DNA of 36,680 nt from Streptomyces filipinensis (GCF_014649495.1 NZ_BMTD01000036.1:1-36680), one strand, 5' to 3'; counted from the first letter of the stretch, positions 1-8,215 are shown. Notes: a model not told the origin generated them from the sequence alone. Translations and numbers: made by a program.

Positions 1-109
1 CCGAACCGACAACCCGACCGTACAACCCCCCACACACAAAACGAAACAGTCACTCCACACACCCCACCATGCATTCCACACAACCACCCCTGAAAAAAAC
101 CACCACCAA

Positions 110-379
110 TTGCCGGAACAGGAACAAGAAGTCACACTGGGCCGGATCCGCACCTTTCCTCGCGAGGAGAGCGGAGACCGCCCGCGGCGAGTTCACTCTC
201 CCGGCAGCGACACCGCCATCGACGAGACATGGTGGTACGACGCTTCCGCGAAGACGCTGCGGAACGTCTACTCGGGCAGGTGCCTCGCGCTCGGCGCCAC
301 CGCGACGAAGGGCACCCAGCTGATCCAGTACCGGTGCAACGGCAAGCCTGACGAGGCCTGGGAGCAGCTCCCCCGTTGA
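110..379 (+). pseudogene. ricin-type beta-trefoil lectin, C-terminal fragment
   Basis: The reading frame carries, from about position 224 to the stop, a sequence typical of the last subrepeat of a ricin B-type carbohydrate-binding module: a WYD start, the SGRCLAL core and a Q-x-x-Y-x-C-N-G turn ending in an A-W-E-Q version of the QxW motif. Such modules normally contain three subrepeats of about 40 residues and are attached to secreted hydrolases. Here less than one and a half survive, and the residues before them (about 40 codons from the nominal ATG) resemble no signal peptide or lectin. I therefore read it as a remnant of a larger secreted protein. There is no convincing ribosome binding site. 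The first 110 bases are A/C-rich and hold no gene that I can see. Confidence 0.6.
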
Positions 380-471
380 TGCAGGAGCTGTGCCGAAGAG
401 CTGTGCCGCGACCGCCTTGACAGGCGCAGTGCACGCTCGCCGGCAGCCAGAAGTACAGGCGAGCGACGTGG

Positions 472-1034
472 CTACTCGACCAGATGCCGGTGTGACTTGC
501 TCCAGTCGATCCTGTTGCCTAGCTCGCTCAGGAGCCCATCGGCAGCCCAGGTGGCTTGAGGCTCGACCCCCTGCTCGGCCAGCCGGCGCACAAGGTCGGC
601 ATTGTCCTGCTGTCTGGCGATGACGGCGTCGACGAGCCCCACGGTCGAGTCGAGGCCGCACGCGCTGCGGAAGTCCTCCACCCGCGCACGGCGGTCGGGC
701 GGCGCCGGGTAGCGCAGCCAGCGCAGACACTCGGCGTCGTCGCGAAAGGGAGCGACGTACTCCAGCGCGTAGGCCACGTCGTGCAGGCGTGGTGCCGGAC
801 GGGCGAAGTCCCAGTCGATGATCCCCACCGGCCGGTCGTCGTGCCAGACGACGTTCCAGGGGCCGAAGTCCCCATGACAGACGACCTCGCCGTCCCCAGC
901 GGCCTCGGCGCACAGGCGAAGCCGACCTTCTCCAGGTGCCGCAACAGCGCGTGGACGGTGGGCGTCCAGGGCTGGACGGGTCTGCGGACGGTGTCACCGA
1001 TCCGCACCACCCGACGATGGGCACCGTCCTGCAT
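472..1034 (-). pseudogene. aminoglycoside phosphotransferase (APH) family, internal deletion
   Basis: The 3' part encodes the APH catalytic core: the loop CHGDFGPWN (Brenner-type HGDxxxxN, catalytic Asp) followed by IIDWDFA (the DxD-like metal-binding motif) and then the helical C-terminal lobe down to the stop. The 5' part, from an ATG at 1034 preceded by GGGGGAGG, encodes a plausible N-terminal stretch ending near HLEKVGF. The two halves are in different frames and meet near position 925. About 60 residues normally between them, including the hinge and part of the N-lobe, are missing. A deletion that also shifts the frame explains this best, so the gene should be dead. These enzymes transfer phosphate from ATP to aminoglycosides or related small molecules; the substrate here cannot be told. 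Confidence 0.75.
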
Positions 1035-1201
1035 CACTTCCTCCCCCGACATGTGGCTCACGCTACCCGGCCACCCGGATCCGTCAGCCCGCGGATCTCG
1101 GTGACGGTCCGGACTACGCGTCAGGACGGCTCTTCGTCGAGGCGCCCGTGCCGGATGCCACGCGGCCGGGCGAGTGTGGGAGCGGCTGTCCAAGACCGCG
1201 G

Positions 1202-2056
1202 TCAGTTCCCGGACGGCTCCACGAACTCTCGGATCAGCTCGCCGACCCGGGCTGGCTCGTCGAGATGGACCATGTGTCCGGCCGACTCCAGCCGGACCAC
1301 GCCGACGCGATCCGGCAACGCCGCGAGCTCCCGCCCGATGCCGCGCACCAGCGCCCCGGTCAACTCCCTGACGCGCTGCGGGAGGTGGCCGAGGTCCGGC
1401 GTACGCGCGCCTGCGACGAGCAACACCGGTACGCGCAGTGCGCGAACCTCGGCGAACAGGTCGTAGCCGTCCAGCGGGGCCATCAGTGCGGGCAGTTCAC
1501 CCGGAAGAGGACGTCCTTCGGCGCGCCGCGCACGTGCCGCCTCGCTCTCCGCGTCCCATCCGAAGCGCTCGGCCGCCGCCCGCGCCTGCACTTCGACCTG
1601 CCCGGGATCCGTCACCGCCGGAGCACCGGCATACAGAGCGATCTGCTCGGCTCGACGCTCCCGCACCTGCTGGGGTGTCAGACCGGGGTACAGCGTGGGC
1701 ACCCCGCCGCCGAAGCCGTCCAGGTCCACCACGCCGGCACAGTCCCTCGACGCCGCGTACCGCACGGCGATCACGCCGCCCAGTGAGTGCCCGACCAGCC
1801 AGGGCCTGCGCAGCCCCAGCGCGCGGACCACAGCGTCCACGTCGGCCAGGTGGTCCTCCCATTCGTACGAGGACGCCGATGCCGAACGCCCGTGCCCGCG
1901 CAGATCCATGGCGACCAGCCGCAGGCCGAGCAGGTGGGGCCGGACGGGCTCCCAGTCAAGCGCCGTGCGGCTGGCGCCGTGCAGGAGCAGCACATCAGGT
2001 CCTTCCCCGCCATGGTCGAGGACAGCGATGCCGTCGATCCGCCTCTCCACCGTCAT
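1202..2056 (-). CDS. alpha/beta hydrolase
   Basis: A 284-residue single-domain alpha/beta hydrolase. Visible are the oxyanion strand LLLHGAS (about residues 23-29), the nucleophile elbow GHSLGG with Ser91, and the late catalytic His261 in SAGHMVH; the acid is probably in the strand before LVAGART or just after it. The start at 2056 is chosen because its ATG overlaps the TGA of the upstream acetyltransferase (ATGA), which implies translational coupling; a longer reading frame upstream lies inside that gene. No signal peptide, so cytoplasmic. The family covers esterases, lactonases, epoxide hydrolases and haloperoxidase-like enzymes, and the substrate cannot be assigned. Co-transcription with an antibiotic-type acetyltransferase under a TetR operator suggests a detoxification role, which is inference. 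Confidence 0.88.
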   Translation of the reverse strand: MTVERRIDGIAVLDHGGEGPDVLLLHGASRTALDWEPVRPHLLGLRLVAMDLRGHGRSASASSYEWEDHLADVDAVVRALGLRRPWLVGHSLGGVIAVRYAASRDCAGVVDLDGFGGGVPTLYPGLTPQQVRERRAEQIALYAGAPAVTDPGQVEVQARAAAERFGWDAESEAARARRAEGRPLPGELPALMAPLDGYDLFAEVRALRVPVLLVAGARTPDLGHLPQRVRELTGALVRGIGRELAALPDRVGVVRLESAGHMVHLDEPARVGELIREFVEPSGN

Positions 2057-2706
2057 GCGGTGACCTCCTTCGCGATCCGTTCGATCTCGGCGGGGGTGCC
2101 CGCCATGATGGTGCGCAGGTGCTCCGTGACCAGTTCCACCGGCCAGTCCCACCACGCCGCCCCCAGCAGCCGCTCGATGTCGGCGTCCTCGTAGCGGCGG
2201 CGGATCGGGCGGGCGGGGTTGCCGCCGACCACGGCGTACGGCTCGACGTCGGCGGTGACCACCGCGCCGGCTGCGACGATCGCGCCGTCGCCGATCCGCA
2301 CGCCGGGCATGATCAGCGCCTGGTATCCGATCCAGACGTCGTTGCCGATCAGGGTGTCACCCCGGCTGGGCATGTCGGTGACCAGATCGATGGTCCGTTC
2401 CGTCCAGCTGCCACCGAACATGGTGAACGGGAAGGTGGAGACGCCCATGGTGGGGTGGGCGGCGCCCGCCATCAGGAAGCGGGTTCCGGCAGCGATCGCG
2501 CAGTACTTGCCGATCACCAGCCGCTCGGGCCCGTAGCCGTAGAGCACGTTGCGGCGTTCGAACTCCGTCGCGCCGTCGGGGTCGTCGTAGTAGGTGTACT
2601 CGCCGACCTCGATCCGCGAGTCGGTGACCAGCGGGCGGAGCAGGACGACCCGGTCCTGCCCGGGCAGCGGGTGCAGGGCCTCGGGGTTCGGGATCGACGC
2701 GGTCAT
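2053..2706 (-). CDS. Vat/CatB-type xenobiotic O-acetyltransferase (left-handed beta-helix)
   Basis: A 217-residue protein matching the length and layout of the Vat (streptogramin A) / CatB-type (xenobiotic) acetyltransferases. The hexapeptide repeats are obvious (IGKYCAIAAGTRF, then IGNDVWIGYQALIMPGVRIGDGAIVAAGAVVT), and the catalytic His is His84 in AGAAHPTMG, a position where known family members have NGANH; the Asn residues before it are replaced by Ala here. The C-terminal tail after GNPARPIRRRY is the usual helical extension. The enzyme would transfer acetyl from acetyl-CoA to a hydroxyl of a small molecule, classically streptogramin A or chloramphenicol. The start at 2706 has a GAAGGAAGG ribosome site about 9 bases upstream. 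It is coupled to the hydrolase downstream and transcribed divergently from a TetR gene that is its likely repressor. Confidence 0.88.
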   Translation of the reverse strand: MTASIPNPEALHPLPGQDRVVLLRPLVTDSRIEVGEYTYYDDPDGATEFERRNVLYGYGPERLVIGKYCAIAAGTRFLMAGAAHPTMGVSTFPFTMFGGSWTERTIDLVTDMPSRGDTLIGNDVWIGYQALIMPGVRIGDGAIVAAGAVVTADVEPYAVVGGNPARPIRRRYEDADIERLLGAAWWDWPVELVTEHLRTIMAGTPAEIERIAKEVTA

Positions 2707-2734
2707 GACGGGGGCCCTTCCTTCGCTGCAACAA

Positions 2735-2758
2735 CTAACGCGACCTGTGTCGCATTAG
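2735..2758. promoter_or_regulatory. palindromic operator between acetyltransferase and TetR gene
   Basis: Two 10-base arms, ctaacgcgac and gtcgcattag, are inverted copies with one mismatch, separated by ctgt. The 24-base site sits 29 bases upstream of the acetyltransferase start and 55 bases upstream of the TetR start, where a repressor would cover both promoters. This is the usual arrangement and size for TetR-family autoregulation; binding itself is inferred. Confidence 0.75.
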
Positions 2759-2812
2759 TATCCTGACGGGATATCCACCCACACGCAAGCCTTAAAGCGA
2801 CTGGAGTCGACT

Positions 2813-3436
2813 TTGCCTCATGATGCGAAGGCCGCGAAGGCAGGCACCAGGCCCGGCGGACGAAGTGCCCGGGTCCGCACCGACGTGGTCACCGCGACGC
2901 TCGCCGAGCTCACCGAGAAGGGTTACGACCAGCTCACGGTCGAGGCGATCTGCCACCGCGCCGGGGTCCACAAAGCCACTGTGTACCGGCGCTGGGGCGG
3001 CGTCGACGGCCTGATCGCCGACGCACTCGCGCTCTCCGCCGACCAGCCCTGGCCGATCCCCGACACCGGGAACGTAGACGAGGACATCCAGCTGCTGGCC
3101 CGTGAGGTGTACACCACCTTCACCGACCCCGACCTGCGCACCACCCCGACCGCCCTGATCGGCGCAGCCCTCCGCTCCGACCTAGGCGCGGCGGCACTCA
3201 GCGCCTTCTTCACCGCCCGCCACCAGCAGGCCGCCGAAGTCGTGACGCGCGCCGTGGAACGGGGCCAACTCCCCGCCGACGTGGACCCGGTGGAACTGGT
3301 CCGGGCAGCCACCGCCCCGCTCTACCACCGACTCTTCATCACCGGCGAACCCCTCGACGAACGGGCCGCCCACCGCGCGGCCGCCGCCGCCCTACTCGCC
3401 GCCCGCGCCGGCCTGTTCGACGCGCCAGCACCCTGA
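2813..3436 (+). CDS. TetR/AcrR-family transcriptional regulator
   Basis: 207 residues. The N-terminal helix-turn-helix is clear at about residues 41-61 (LTVEAICHRAGVHKATVYRRW region), preceded by the usual first helix and followed by a long helical ligand-binding domain of the TetR_C_16 type. The start is a TTG at 2813 with a GGAG site about 7 bases upstream; no better ATG or GTG lies in frame. It is divergent from the acetyltransferase/hydrolase operon, and a near-perfect 24-base palindrome lies in the shared intergenic region, so it very likely represses that operon and itself, with release by the operon's substrate. The ligand is unknown. Confidence 0.9.
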   Translation: MPHDAKAAKAGTRPGGRSARVRTDVVTATLAELTEKGYDQLTVEAICHRAGVHKATVYRRWGGVDGLIADALALSADQPWPIPDTGNVDEDIQLLAREVYTTFTDPDLRTTPTALIGAALRSDLGAAALSAFFTARHQQAAEVVTRAVERGQLPADVDPVELVRAATAPLYHRLFITGEPLDERAAHRAAAAALLAARAGLFDAPAP

Positions 3437-4194
3437 TCTTCATCACCAGGATCCGGAAGGAGTCCAGCCCGGCAACCGAACCGTTCCGCCCCAGGTCGGG
3501 ACGCCCACCCTCGCCCCCGGCCCCCTGGACGAACGGTTATGGAGTGTGCGGGCCGGACGCCTTCGGCGGCGCGCCTCTCCCCCGGGGCTCGGATGCGAGG
3601 AGCAGCCTGGTGGGCCGCACGGCGCGGGCGCCACGAACTTGCCGCGACTTGCACGATCCAGGCAGGCGCGGCCGGGTACGGGTGGATACGCTTCGCCCCG
3701 CTGGCTACCAGTGGACCGCGATGTCCCGGACGTCGCGAACCGTCTCCTTCGCGTGCTCAGGGATTCGGTGAGCGTCTTCGCGGCCTGCGGGCACAGGCGC
3801 ACCGCCCACGGCTCGTCGGGCAGGGCGGGCACCGAGGACTTCGGCCAGGTCCACGAGGCCGGTCTCATCCCGGCCGGAGTCCATGTACGCGTCGGCGGCC
3901 GGGGCCGGCCGGGGGGCTTCCTCGGGCTGCGCCCATCGGCACCTTCTGACGGGTCGTATCACCACCGTACGCGCAGTGCGGGACAGCGGGAGGGACCACG
4001 GCTGCTCTCCCTTCCCTGGGGCGCCGGCCGACGCCAGAACGGGTCGGTCAGCACCAGGGCGTGGCTCTTCGATCAGTTGGCCAGTCACTTTGTGATGATG
4101 AGTCAGGGGGATCTGAGGGACAGCGCGGGGGCTGTGCTGGAGCCTCTACCGCCGGTCACAGCAACCGGTATGGCCGGTGGCGGGACCACCGCAG
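3437..4194. other. gene-poor stretch with a decayed minus-strand coding fragment
   Basis: No intact gene is convincing here. On the minus strand between about 3706 and 3900, codon-like stretches alternate between two frames: DETGLVDLAEV, then LPDEPWAVRLCPQAAKTLTE, then EHAKETVRDVRDIAVHW up to a stop at 3705. Reading across the frames gives a smooth hydrophilic protein end, which suggests a small broken gene of unknown family. The rest (3437-3700 and 3900-4190) shows nothing I can identify. Confidence 0.3.
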
Positions 4195-4305
4195 GTGATC
4201 AACGGGATTCATTCACGGGCTGAGCACGGGCGTACCGCGGCGCGAGCTGCCCGAACGCTTCGGCCCGTGTAAGACCGTCCGCAAACGGCACGCGCTGCGT
4301 CAAAA
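4195..4305 (+). pseudogene. IS5-type transposase, N-terminal remnant
   Basis: Across one frame change the stretch reads VINGIHSR and then TGVPRRELPERFGPCKTVRKRH. This matches the DUF4096 N-terminal signature of IS5-group transposases (VINGI...RTGxPWRDLPERFGPWKTVxKRH), with degenerate positions. No start codon context and no continuation of the domain follow before the IS701 remnant begins. A C-terminal piece of an IS5-type transposase on the same strand appears at about 6160, so these could be the two ends of one element that was interrupted. Confidence 0.65.
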
Positions 4306-4369
4306 GGGGACGCGTTCCCCGCCGGGGACCCGGCCGTCCTCATCGCACGCCGGACAGTATGAGCGCCGA

Positions 4370-5549
4370 CTAGTACTCCAGTCGTAAATCGTGATCTTCA
4401 CGTTCGAGCGGCTTGCCGCCGGTAGTGGCTGGTCTGGGATCGGGCCTGGTGGCGGCGTCGCCAGTCGGACAAGCCGAGCCGGTGGACCGGGTCAAAGGCG
4501 GGCCGGATGACGAGCGTGATGAACAGCCGTTGGATCTCGTTGCAGGTGAGCGGTATGAGGGCGTCTGGTGCGGGATCGCAGTCGTGTTCGTTCGCGCGGA
4601 CGACGGCGAGGAAGGCGTGCGCGAGCATGGCCAGGTGACCCAGCGGGACCAGGACGGGTAGCGGCGGACCTGGTGCTCGTCCAAGGCCGCCAAGCCCTTG
4701 CCGGACTGGAAAAGCTCCTCGACCCGCCACCTTGATCCAGCGACGCGCACCAGGGTGGTCAGCGGCACTGCGGCGGCCGGCGAGTAGCAGCGGTGGTACG
4801 CGAGTTCGCCGGTACTGCGGTGGCGGCGGATCAGCAACTGCTGGCTCCCGGGCCGGAGGTCGGTGAGGTCGATGACGGCCCAGTCGTAGAAGCGGTGGCC
4901 CTTGGCTCCGACCCCTGCGGACAGCTTCTGCCAGGCCTTCTTGGGCACCTTCCTGGCCAGCGTGTCCGCGCGGAACCTCCCGGCGCCTGTGGTGACTTCG
5001 TGCGAGCAGACCAACGCGAGGACGTAGCCGGTGCCGCGTTCCCCCAGCGCGGCGCGCAGCCTCGGGTTGCCGCCGTGGACCTCGTCTCCCGCGGCGTGTC
5101 CGCGGCGGCCGGCGTAGACGAGAGAGACGGCGACCTGCGCGTTCTCGATCCTGCCCGCGGTGCCGGTGTACTGGTTGCTGGACACCGACGGTGCCGGTGC
5201 CCTTCTTCACGTCGCCGGTCTCGTCGACCACCAGAACCGCCTGGTCGTCCGGCAGATGCTCCACCACGTAGGACCGCACGTCGTCGCGGACCTGGCCGGT
5301 GTCCCACTTGGCCCCGAGCAGGTGCTGCATGCCGTCCGGGGTGCTCTCTCCGGCTCACTCTGCGATGGTCCAGCAGTTTTTGCGCGGCAGGTCCGACAGC
5401 AGGCCGAGCACCAACCGCCCGACCCGACGTCGGGGTTCGACCCGTGCGAACCGGCCCGCTATCCGGCTCATCAGGCCCTCGAACGCCTCCTGCCGGCGGG
5501 CAGGGTCTACGCTGTGCCCTGCGGCCACCGCATGATCTTCAGTCTTCAC
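4370..5549 (-). pseudogene. IS701-family transposase, broken
   Basis: Pieced together over three frames, this is a near full-length IS701-type DDE transposase: an N-terminal segment (FEGLMSRIAGRF...VLGLLSDLPRKNCWTIAE), the catalytic strand VLVVDETGDVKKGT, the YTGTAGRIENAQVAVSLVYA segment, a GSRWRVEELFQSGKGLAALDEH segment with the conserved Glu, and a C-terminus ending DHDLRLEY. It carries an in-frame TGA right after WTIAE (near 5355), a frameshift near 5176 and another near 4650. A GTG at 5549 is the likely original start. These lesions leave no functional protein. It points away from the MazF-like gene. Confidence 0.88.
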
Positions 5550-5637
5550 ACACCGATGATCAACGGTGGCCGCACCCGTCTCCACAGCGCGTCAGGGTCG
5601 CGCAGCGTCTGTCTGCCGTCATGTGTCTGGAGGACTT

Positions 5638-6042
5638 GTGCAACGTGGCGAAGTCTGGTGGGTCCAGTTCGACGAGCGGAGGTTGGTCGTACTGCTGTCG
5701 GGAGACGACACGTCCGGGATCCGAGTGATGCAGGTCGTCGCTCCGGCGGGCGTCGACATCAGCGGTCTGGGCATCGAAGTGACGGTCGGCGCCGGTGAAG
5801 GACTGCCGTTCGAAGGCGTGCTGCGGCTCGCGTTCCCGCGTCCAGGCTTCACCCCGTGCACGTGGCTGACCACTGTGTCCCGGGACGACCTGATAGAGCG
5901 GGCGGCCGTCCTGTCCTCCGTGAAGCTCAGCGAGATTGACGACGCCCTCCGACTCTCTGAACAAGCGCAGGAGCGGACCCCGGCCACGACCGCGAAGCTC
6001 AGCGGGATAAGGGAGGCCCTCCGTCTCGGTGAACGCGGGTAG
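5638..6042 (+). CDS. MazF/PemK-like mRNA interferase toxin
   Basis: 134 residues starting at GTG 5638, chosen for the GGAGG site 7 bases upstream and because the protein then begins VQRGEVWWVQFDE, the classic first strand of the MazF/PemK fold (RGxVWW). Following strands RLVVLLSGDD, RVMQVVAPA and the late TWLTTVSRDDLIERAAVLS fit an SH3-like endoribonuclease that cleaves mRNA. The C-terminus has an unusual imperfect tandem repeat: KLSEIDDALRLSE and, 25 residues on, KLSGIREALRLGE. No antitoxin gene is visible on either side; the upstream neighbour is a broken IS701 transposase read in the opposite direction. It may be an orphan toxin, or its antitoxin may have been lost in the insertion events. 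Activity is not demonstrable from sequence. Confidence 0.75.
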   Translation: MQRGEVWWVQFDERRLVVLLSGDDTSGIRVMQVVAPAGVDISGLGIEVTVGAGEGLPFEGVLRLAFPRPGFTPCTWLTTVSRDDLIERAAVLSSVKLSEIDDALRLSEQAQERTPATTAKLSGIREALRLGERG

Positions 6043-6136
6043 ACGGAGAAGGAGCCGACGCCCGCGACGGCGTGGGCGATCCCGGGCGAGATGATCGACG
6101 CTGGCCACCTGCTGCCTCGGCGCCCCTCACCACCGA

Positions 6137-6163
6137 GATCACGATCTACGGCTGGAGTACCAG
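6137..6163 (+). repeat. IS701-type 3' end, inverted copy
   Basis: These 27 bases match, in opposite orientation, the last 27 bases of the IS701 transposase gene at 4370-4396 in 24 positions, and encode the same DHDLRLEY ending. It marks a second IS701 end in inverted orientation, directly abutting the IS5 remnant, so the MazF-like gene is bracketed by inverted IS ends. Confidence 0.6.
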
Positions 6164-6474
6164 GCATACAGCAACCGTCAGGTCCGCGGCTCCCTCCGCA
6201 AGCGAGGCATCCGGCATGTGATCCCGGAGAGGAAGGACCACAGGGCCGCACGTCTGCGCCGGGGGTCACACGGGGGACGGCCCCCGAACTTCGACAAGGC
6301 CCGGCGCAAGGAGCGGAAATCGGTGGAGCGGGCATCGGGAAGTTGCAGCAGTTCAGCGCCGTCACCACCCGCTACGACAAGCGCGGATACGTGTACCTCG
6401 GCACCGTGACCGCGTCGCACTCCTCATCTGGCTCCGCTCGTGGCCCGGAGAACTTCCTCAGTCCTGGGACTTGA
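6160..6474 (+). pseudogene. IS5-type transposase, C-terminal remnant
   Basis: The first frame gives YSNRQVRGSLRKRGIRHVIPER, then RLRRGSHGGRPPNFD and KSVERA, the conserved RRGIRxVIPE...RRGSRGGRPPxFD...VER block that contains the third catalytic acidic residue (Glu of VER) of IS5 transposases. After a frame change it reads KLQQFSAVTTRYDKRGYVYLGTV, the usual tail. A start and the middle of the domain are missing. Same strand as the N-terminal remnant at 4195. Confidence 0.8.
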
Positions 6475-6540
6475 GGTCCTCCAAAACCGGCCGCGACCAG
6501 CAGCGGGGTGAACTCCACGATGCCGTGCGTGCTCAGCGCT

Positions 6541-7173
6541 TCATGTCCACATCACGTAGGCGTCACGGCCGGCGCCGCTCACGCTCGGCGTCTGCGGCTC
6601 GGCATAGTCGGCAAGCTGTATGGGAGCTTCCTCCGTGAGAGCTCCCAGAAGCTGCTGGAACATCTGATGAACACTGTCCCAGACCTTCACCGGCGCGTCC
6701 GTGTCACCGGCCTGCAGGCCGTAGAGCACGTTCCCGAACTTGTCTCCGGCACGGTGATCGACGATGAGCTTTCCGCCCGTGAGATCAGAGGCGATCGGAA
6801 CCCATCGTACGTGGAACGAGTACCCGTACACACCGTCGTAAATGTCACGTAGGTCAGGGTCTTCCGACTCGTTCGCATCGATCCACTCAGCAATGCCTTC
6901 CTCCATCCACCGCTGACCGTCGCGCATTCCGGTCGAGGTAAGCAAGATGAAACCCCCAGGAAGGATGACCCCTGGGCCCGCATGGCTGGTGGCAGACGAC
7001 CCGTCATGACGCCGCAGCCACGTCACGAGATCGGGATGCAGGCCGAACCGGCGGTCAGCAATGGCGTCGATATCATCCTGCGTAGCCCCCGGATTCAACG
7101 CAGCATAATCCGCAGGAGCGTTGACGCCCAACCACGCATCGAGGTGGCCCAGTACGTCATCGAGTGAGCCGGT
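6541..7173 (-). CDS. SMI1/KNR4 (SUKH) family protein
   Basis: 210 residues from the ATG at 7173 (AGGGACG lies just upstream; an earlier in-frame ATG at 7209 has no such site). The layout fits the SMI1/KNR4 superfamily: an early helix pair (DIDAIADRRFGLHPDLVTWLRRHDGS), then ILPGGFILLTSTGM, and a strand-rich core ending in GNVLYGLQAGDTDAPVKVWDSV. SUKH proteins in bacteria are usually immunity proteins against polymorphic or contact-dependent toxins, though many are stand-alone. It follows a DUF4241 gene on the same strand after about 225 bases; no toxin gene is visible nearby, so an orphan immunity role is inference. Cytoplasmic, no signal peptide. Confidence 0.8.
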   Translation of the reverse strand, partial: TGSLDDVLGHLDAWLGVNAPADYAALNPGATQDDIDAIADRRFGLHPDLVTWLRRHDGSSATSHAGPGVILPGGFILLTSTGMRDGQRWMEEGIAEWIDANESEDPDLRDIYDGVYGYSFHVRWVPIASDLTGGKLIVDHRAGDKFGNVLYGLQAGDTDAPVKVWDSVHQMFQQLLGALTEEAPIQLADYAEPQTPSVSGAGRDAYVMWT

Positions 7174-7398
7174 CATGCAACGTCCCTGACCAATGCCAAT
7201 CCACCACATTCCATCACTGGCAGATGCCCGAGCAAGCCGCCGAATGCAGCCGAGCCGATCACGACTGAGAAGCCCGGGCCCGGCGCTTCGCCGCCGAACT
7301 CGCTGCCCACGTCCCCTCCCGCGAGCCCTGAGAACCCGCAGACTTGACGGAGGACGCAGAGCGCCGAGTGGGCGACGACCGCGTCCGGCCCGCCTGGC

Positions 7399-8141
7399 TC
7401 ACACGGACGTGACCAGCTTGTCATGGAAAAAGGCCGGTCCAGTCGTGACGATCGAGGCGATGCTCCCGGTCTCCGTGCGCCCCAGCCATACGACGCTCCC
7501 CCTCCGGTCGGGAACGTCACGAGGTCGGCCCCGAGAGCCTCGTCACTCGCCCGCTCGAACGACTCGCCCAGAGACTCGGTGGCCCGGGATGCGTCCTGCC
7601 GGCCCGCGTCGACGCCGAGCCAGAACTGGCGGAACGGCTCGGTCAGCGACGGCCAGGCCGTGGCGTCGGCGAAACTTCCCATATTTTCCTCGGAGTCGAA
7701 GGTCGGCCGCTCACCGGGGACGATTCGCTCGATACTCTCGCCGACGCCGAGGGCCGCCTCCCAGCAGGCCACCGGGGCATCGCTGACAAGGAGGCGGACC
7801 GCGACCTCCTCGCGACCGTCGAACTGCTCGCCGTCGTACTCGTAGGGCGCTTCCGTCCAAGAGGCCTCCACCCGGTGAACGCCAGGTGGGATCCGGTCCT
7901 TCAGTTCCCGGCCGGCCGGGGTGGGCAACTCCGGGTCGGAGTCATCCGGCCAGGGCGAGGCGACGACGAGCCGGCCGCTCGGCACCCGGATCGGGCTCAC
8001 CTCGGTCACCTCGACGACGTGCACGGGTCTCGCCCGATCTTCGGCATGCGTGCCCACCTGCGCCCCTGGAGTGAACACCGCCTCCAAGTACCGGCTCTCT
8101 TCCGGACCTGCCACCAGACGCTCATCTGCTGTGCATCCCAT
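7399..8141 (-). pseudogene. DUF4241 domain protein, one-base frameshift near the end
   Basis: From ATG 8141 the frame gives VRVPSGRLVVASPW-type strands, then RVEASWTEAPYEYDG...VAVRLLVSDAPVACWEAALGVGE, the characteristic DUF4241 layout (a beta-rich domain of unknown function widespread in actinomycetes). Near 7495 it runs into a run of five G on the coding strand, after which the expected sequence VVWLGRTETGSIASIVTTG and FFHDKLVTSV continues in another frame to a TGA at 7399. Restoring one G reconnects the two parts into a 248-residue protein, so either the gene is recently broken or the homopolymer was miscounted. Without the correction the frame runs on uselessly to 7173. DUF4241 proteins often sit with immunity-type genes, as here with SMI1/KNR4. 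Confidence 0.75.
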
Positions 8142-8172
8142 GGCCGAACCCTAGAGGGCCCCACTGACAGAG

Positions 8173-8215
8173 CCTGGTGTCCCGGCACCTCCGGTCCGGC
8201 TTTCGGTACACCAGG
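8173..8215. repeat. inverted repeat, 8-base arms
   Basis: CCTGGTGT at 8173-8180 and ACACCAGG at 8208-8215 are perfect inverted copies around a 27-base loop that itself contains CCGGTCCGG. It lies between the start of the DUF4241 gene and the DJ-1/PfpI gene. It could be a regulatory site or a hairpin; there is no T-run after it. The remaining intergenic sequence up to 8355 shows no gene. Confidence 0.4.

Noticed and set aside
50..1024. 324-codon minus-strand frame across the lectin and phosphotransferase remnants
   Set aside because: Arg/Ala/Gly-rich shadow composition; the phosphotransferase motifs lie in other frames.
1438..2766. 442-codon plus-strand frame opposite the hydrolase and acetyltransferase
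   Set aside because: Antisense shadow of two genes with clear family motifs.
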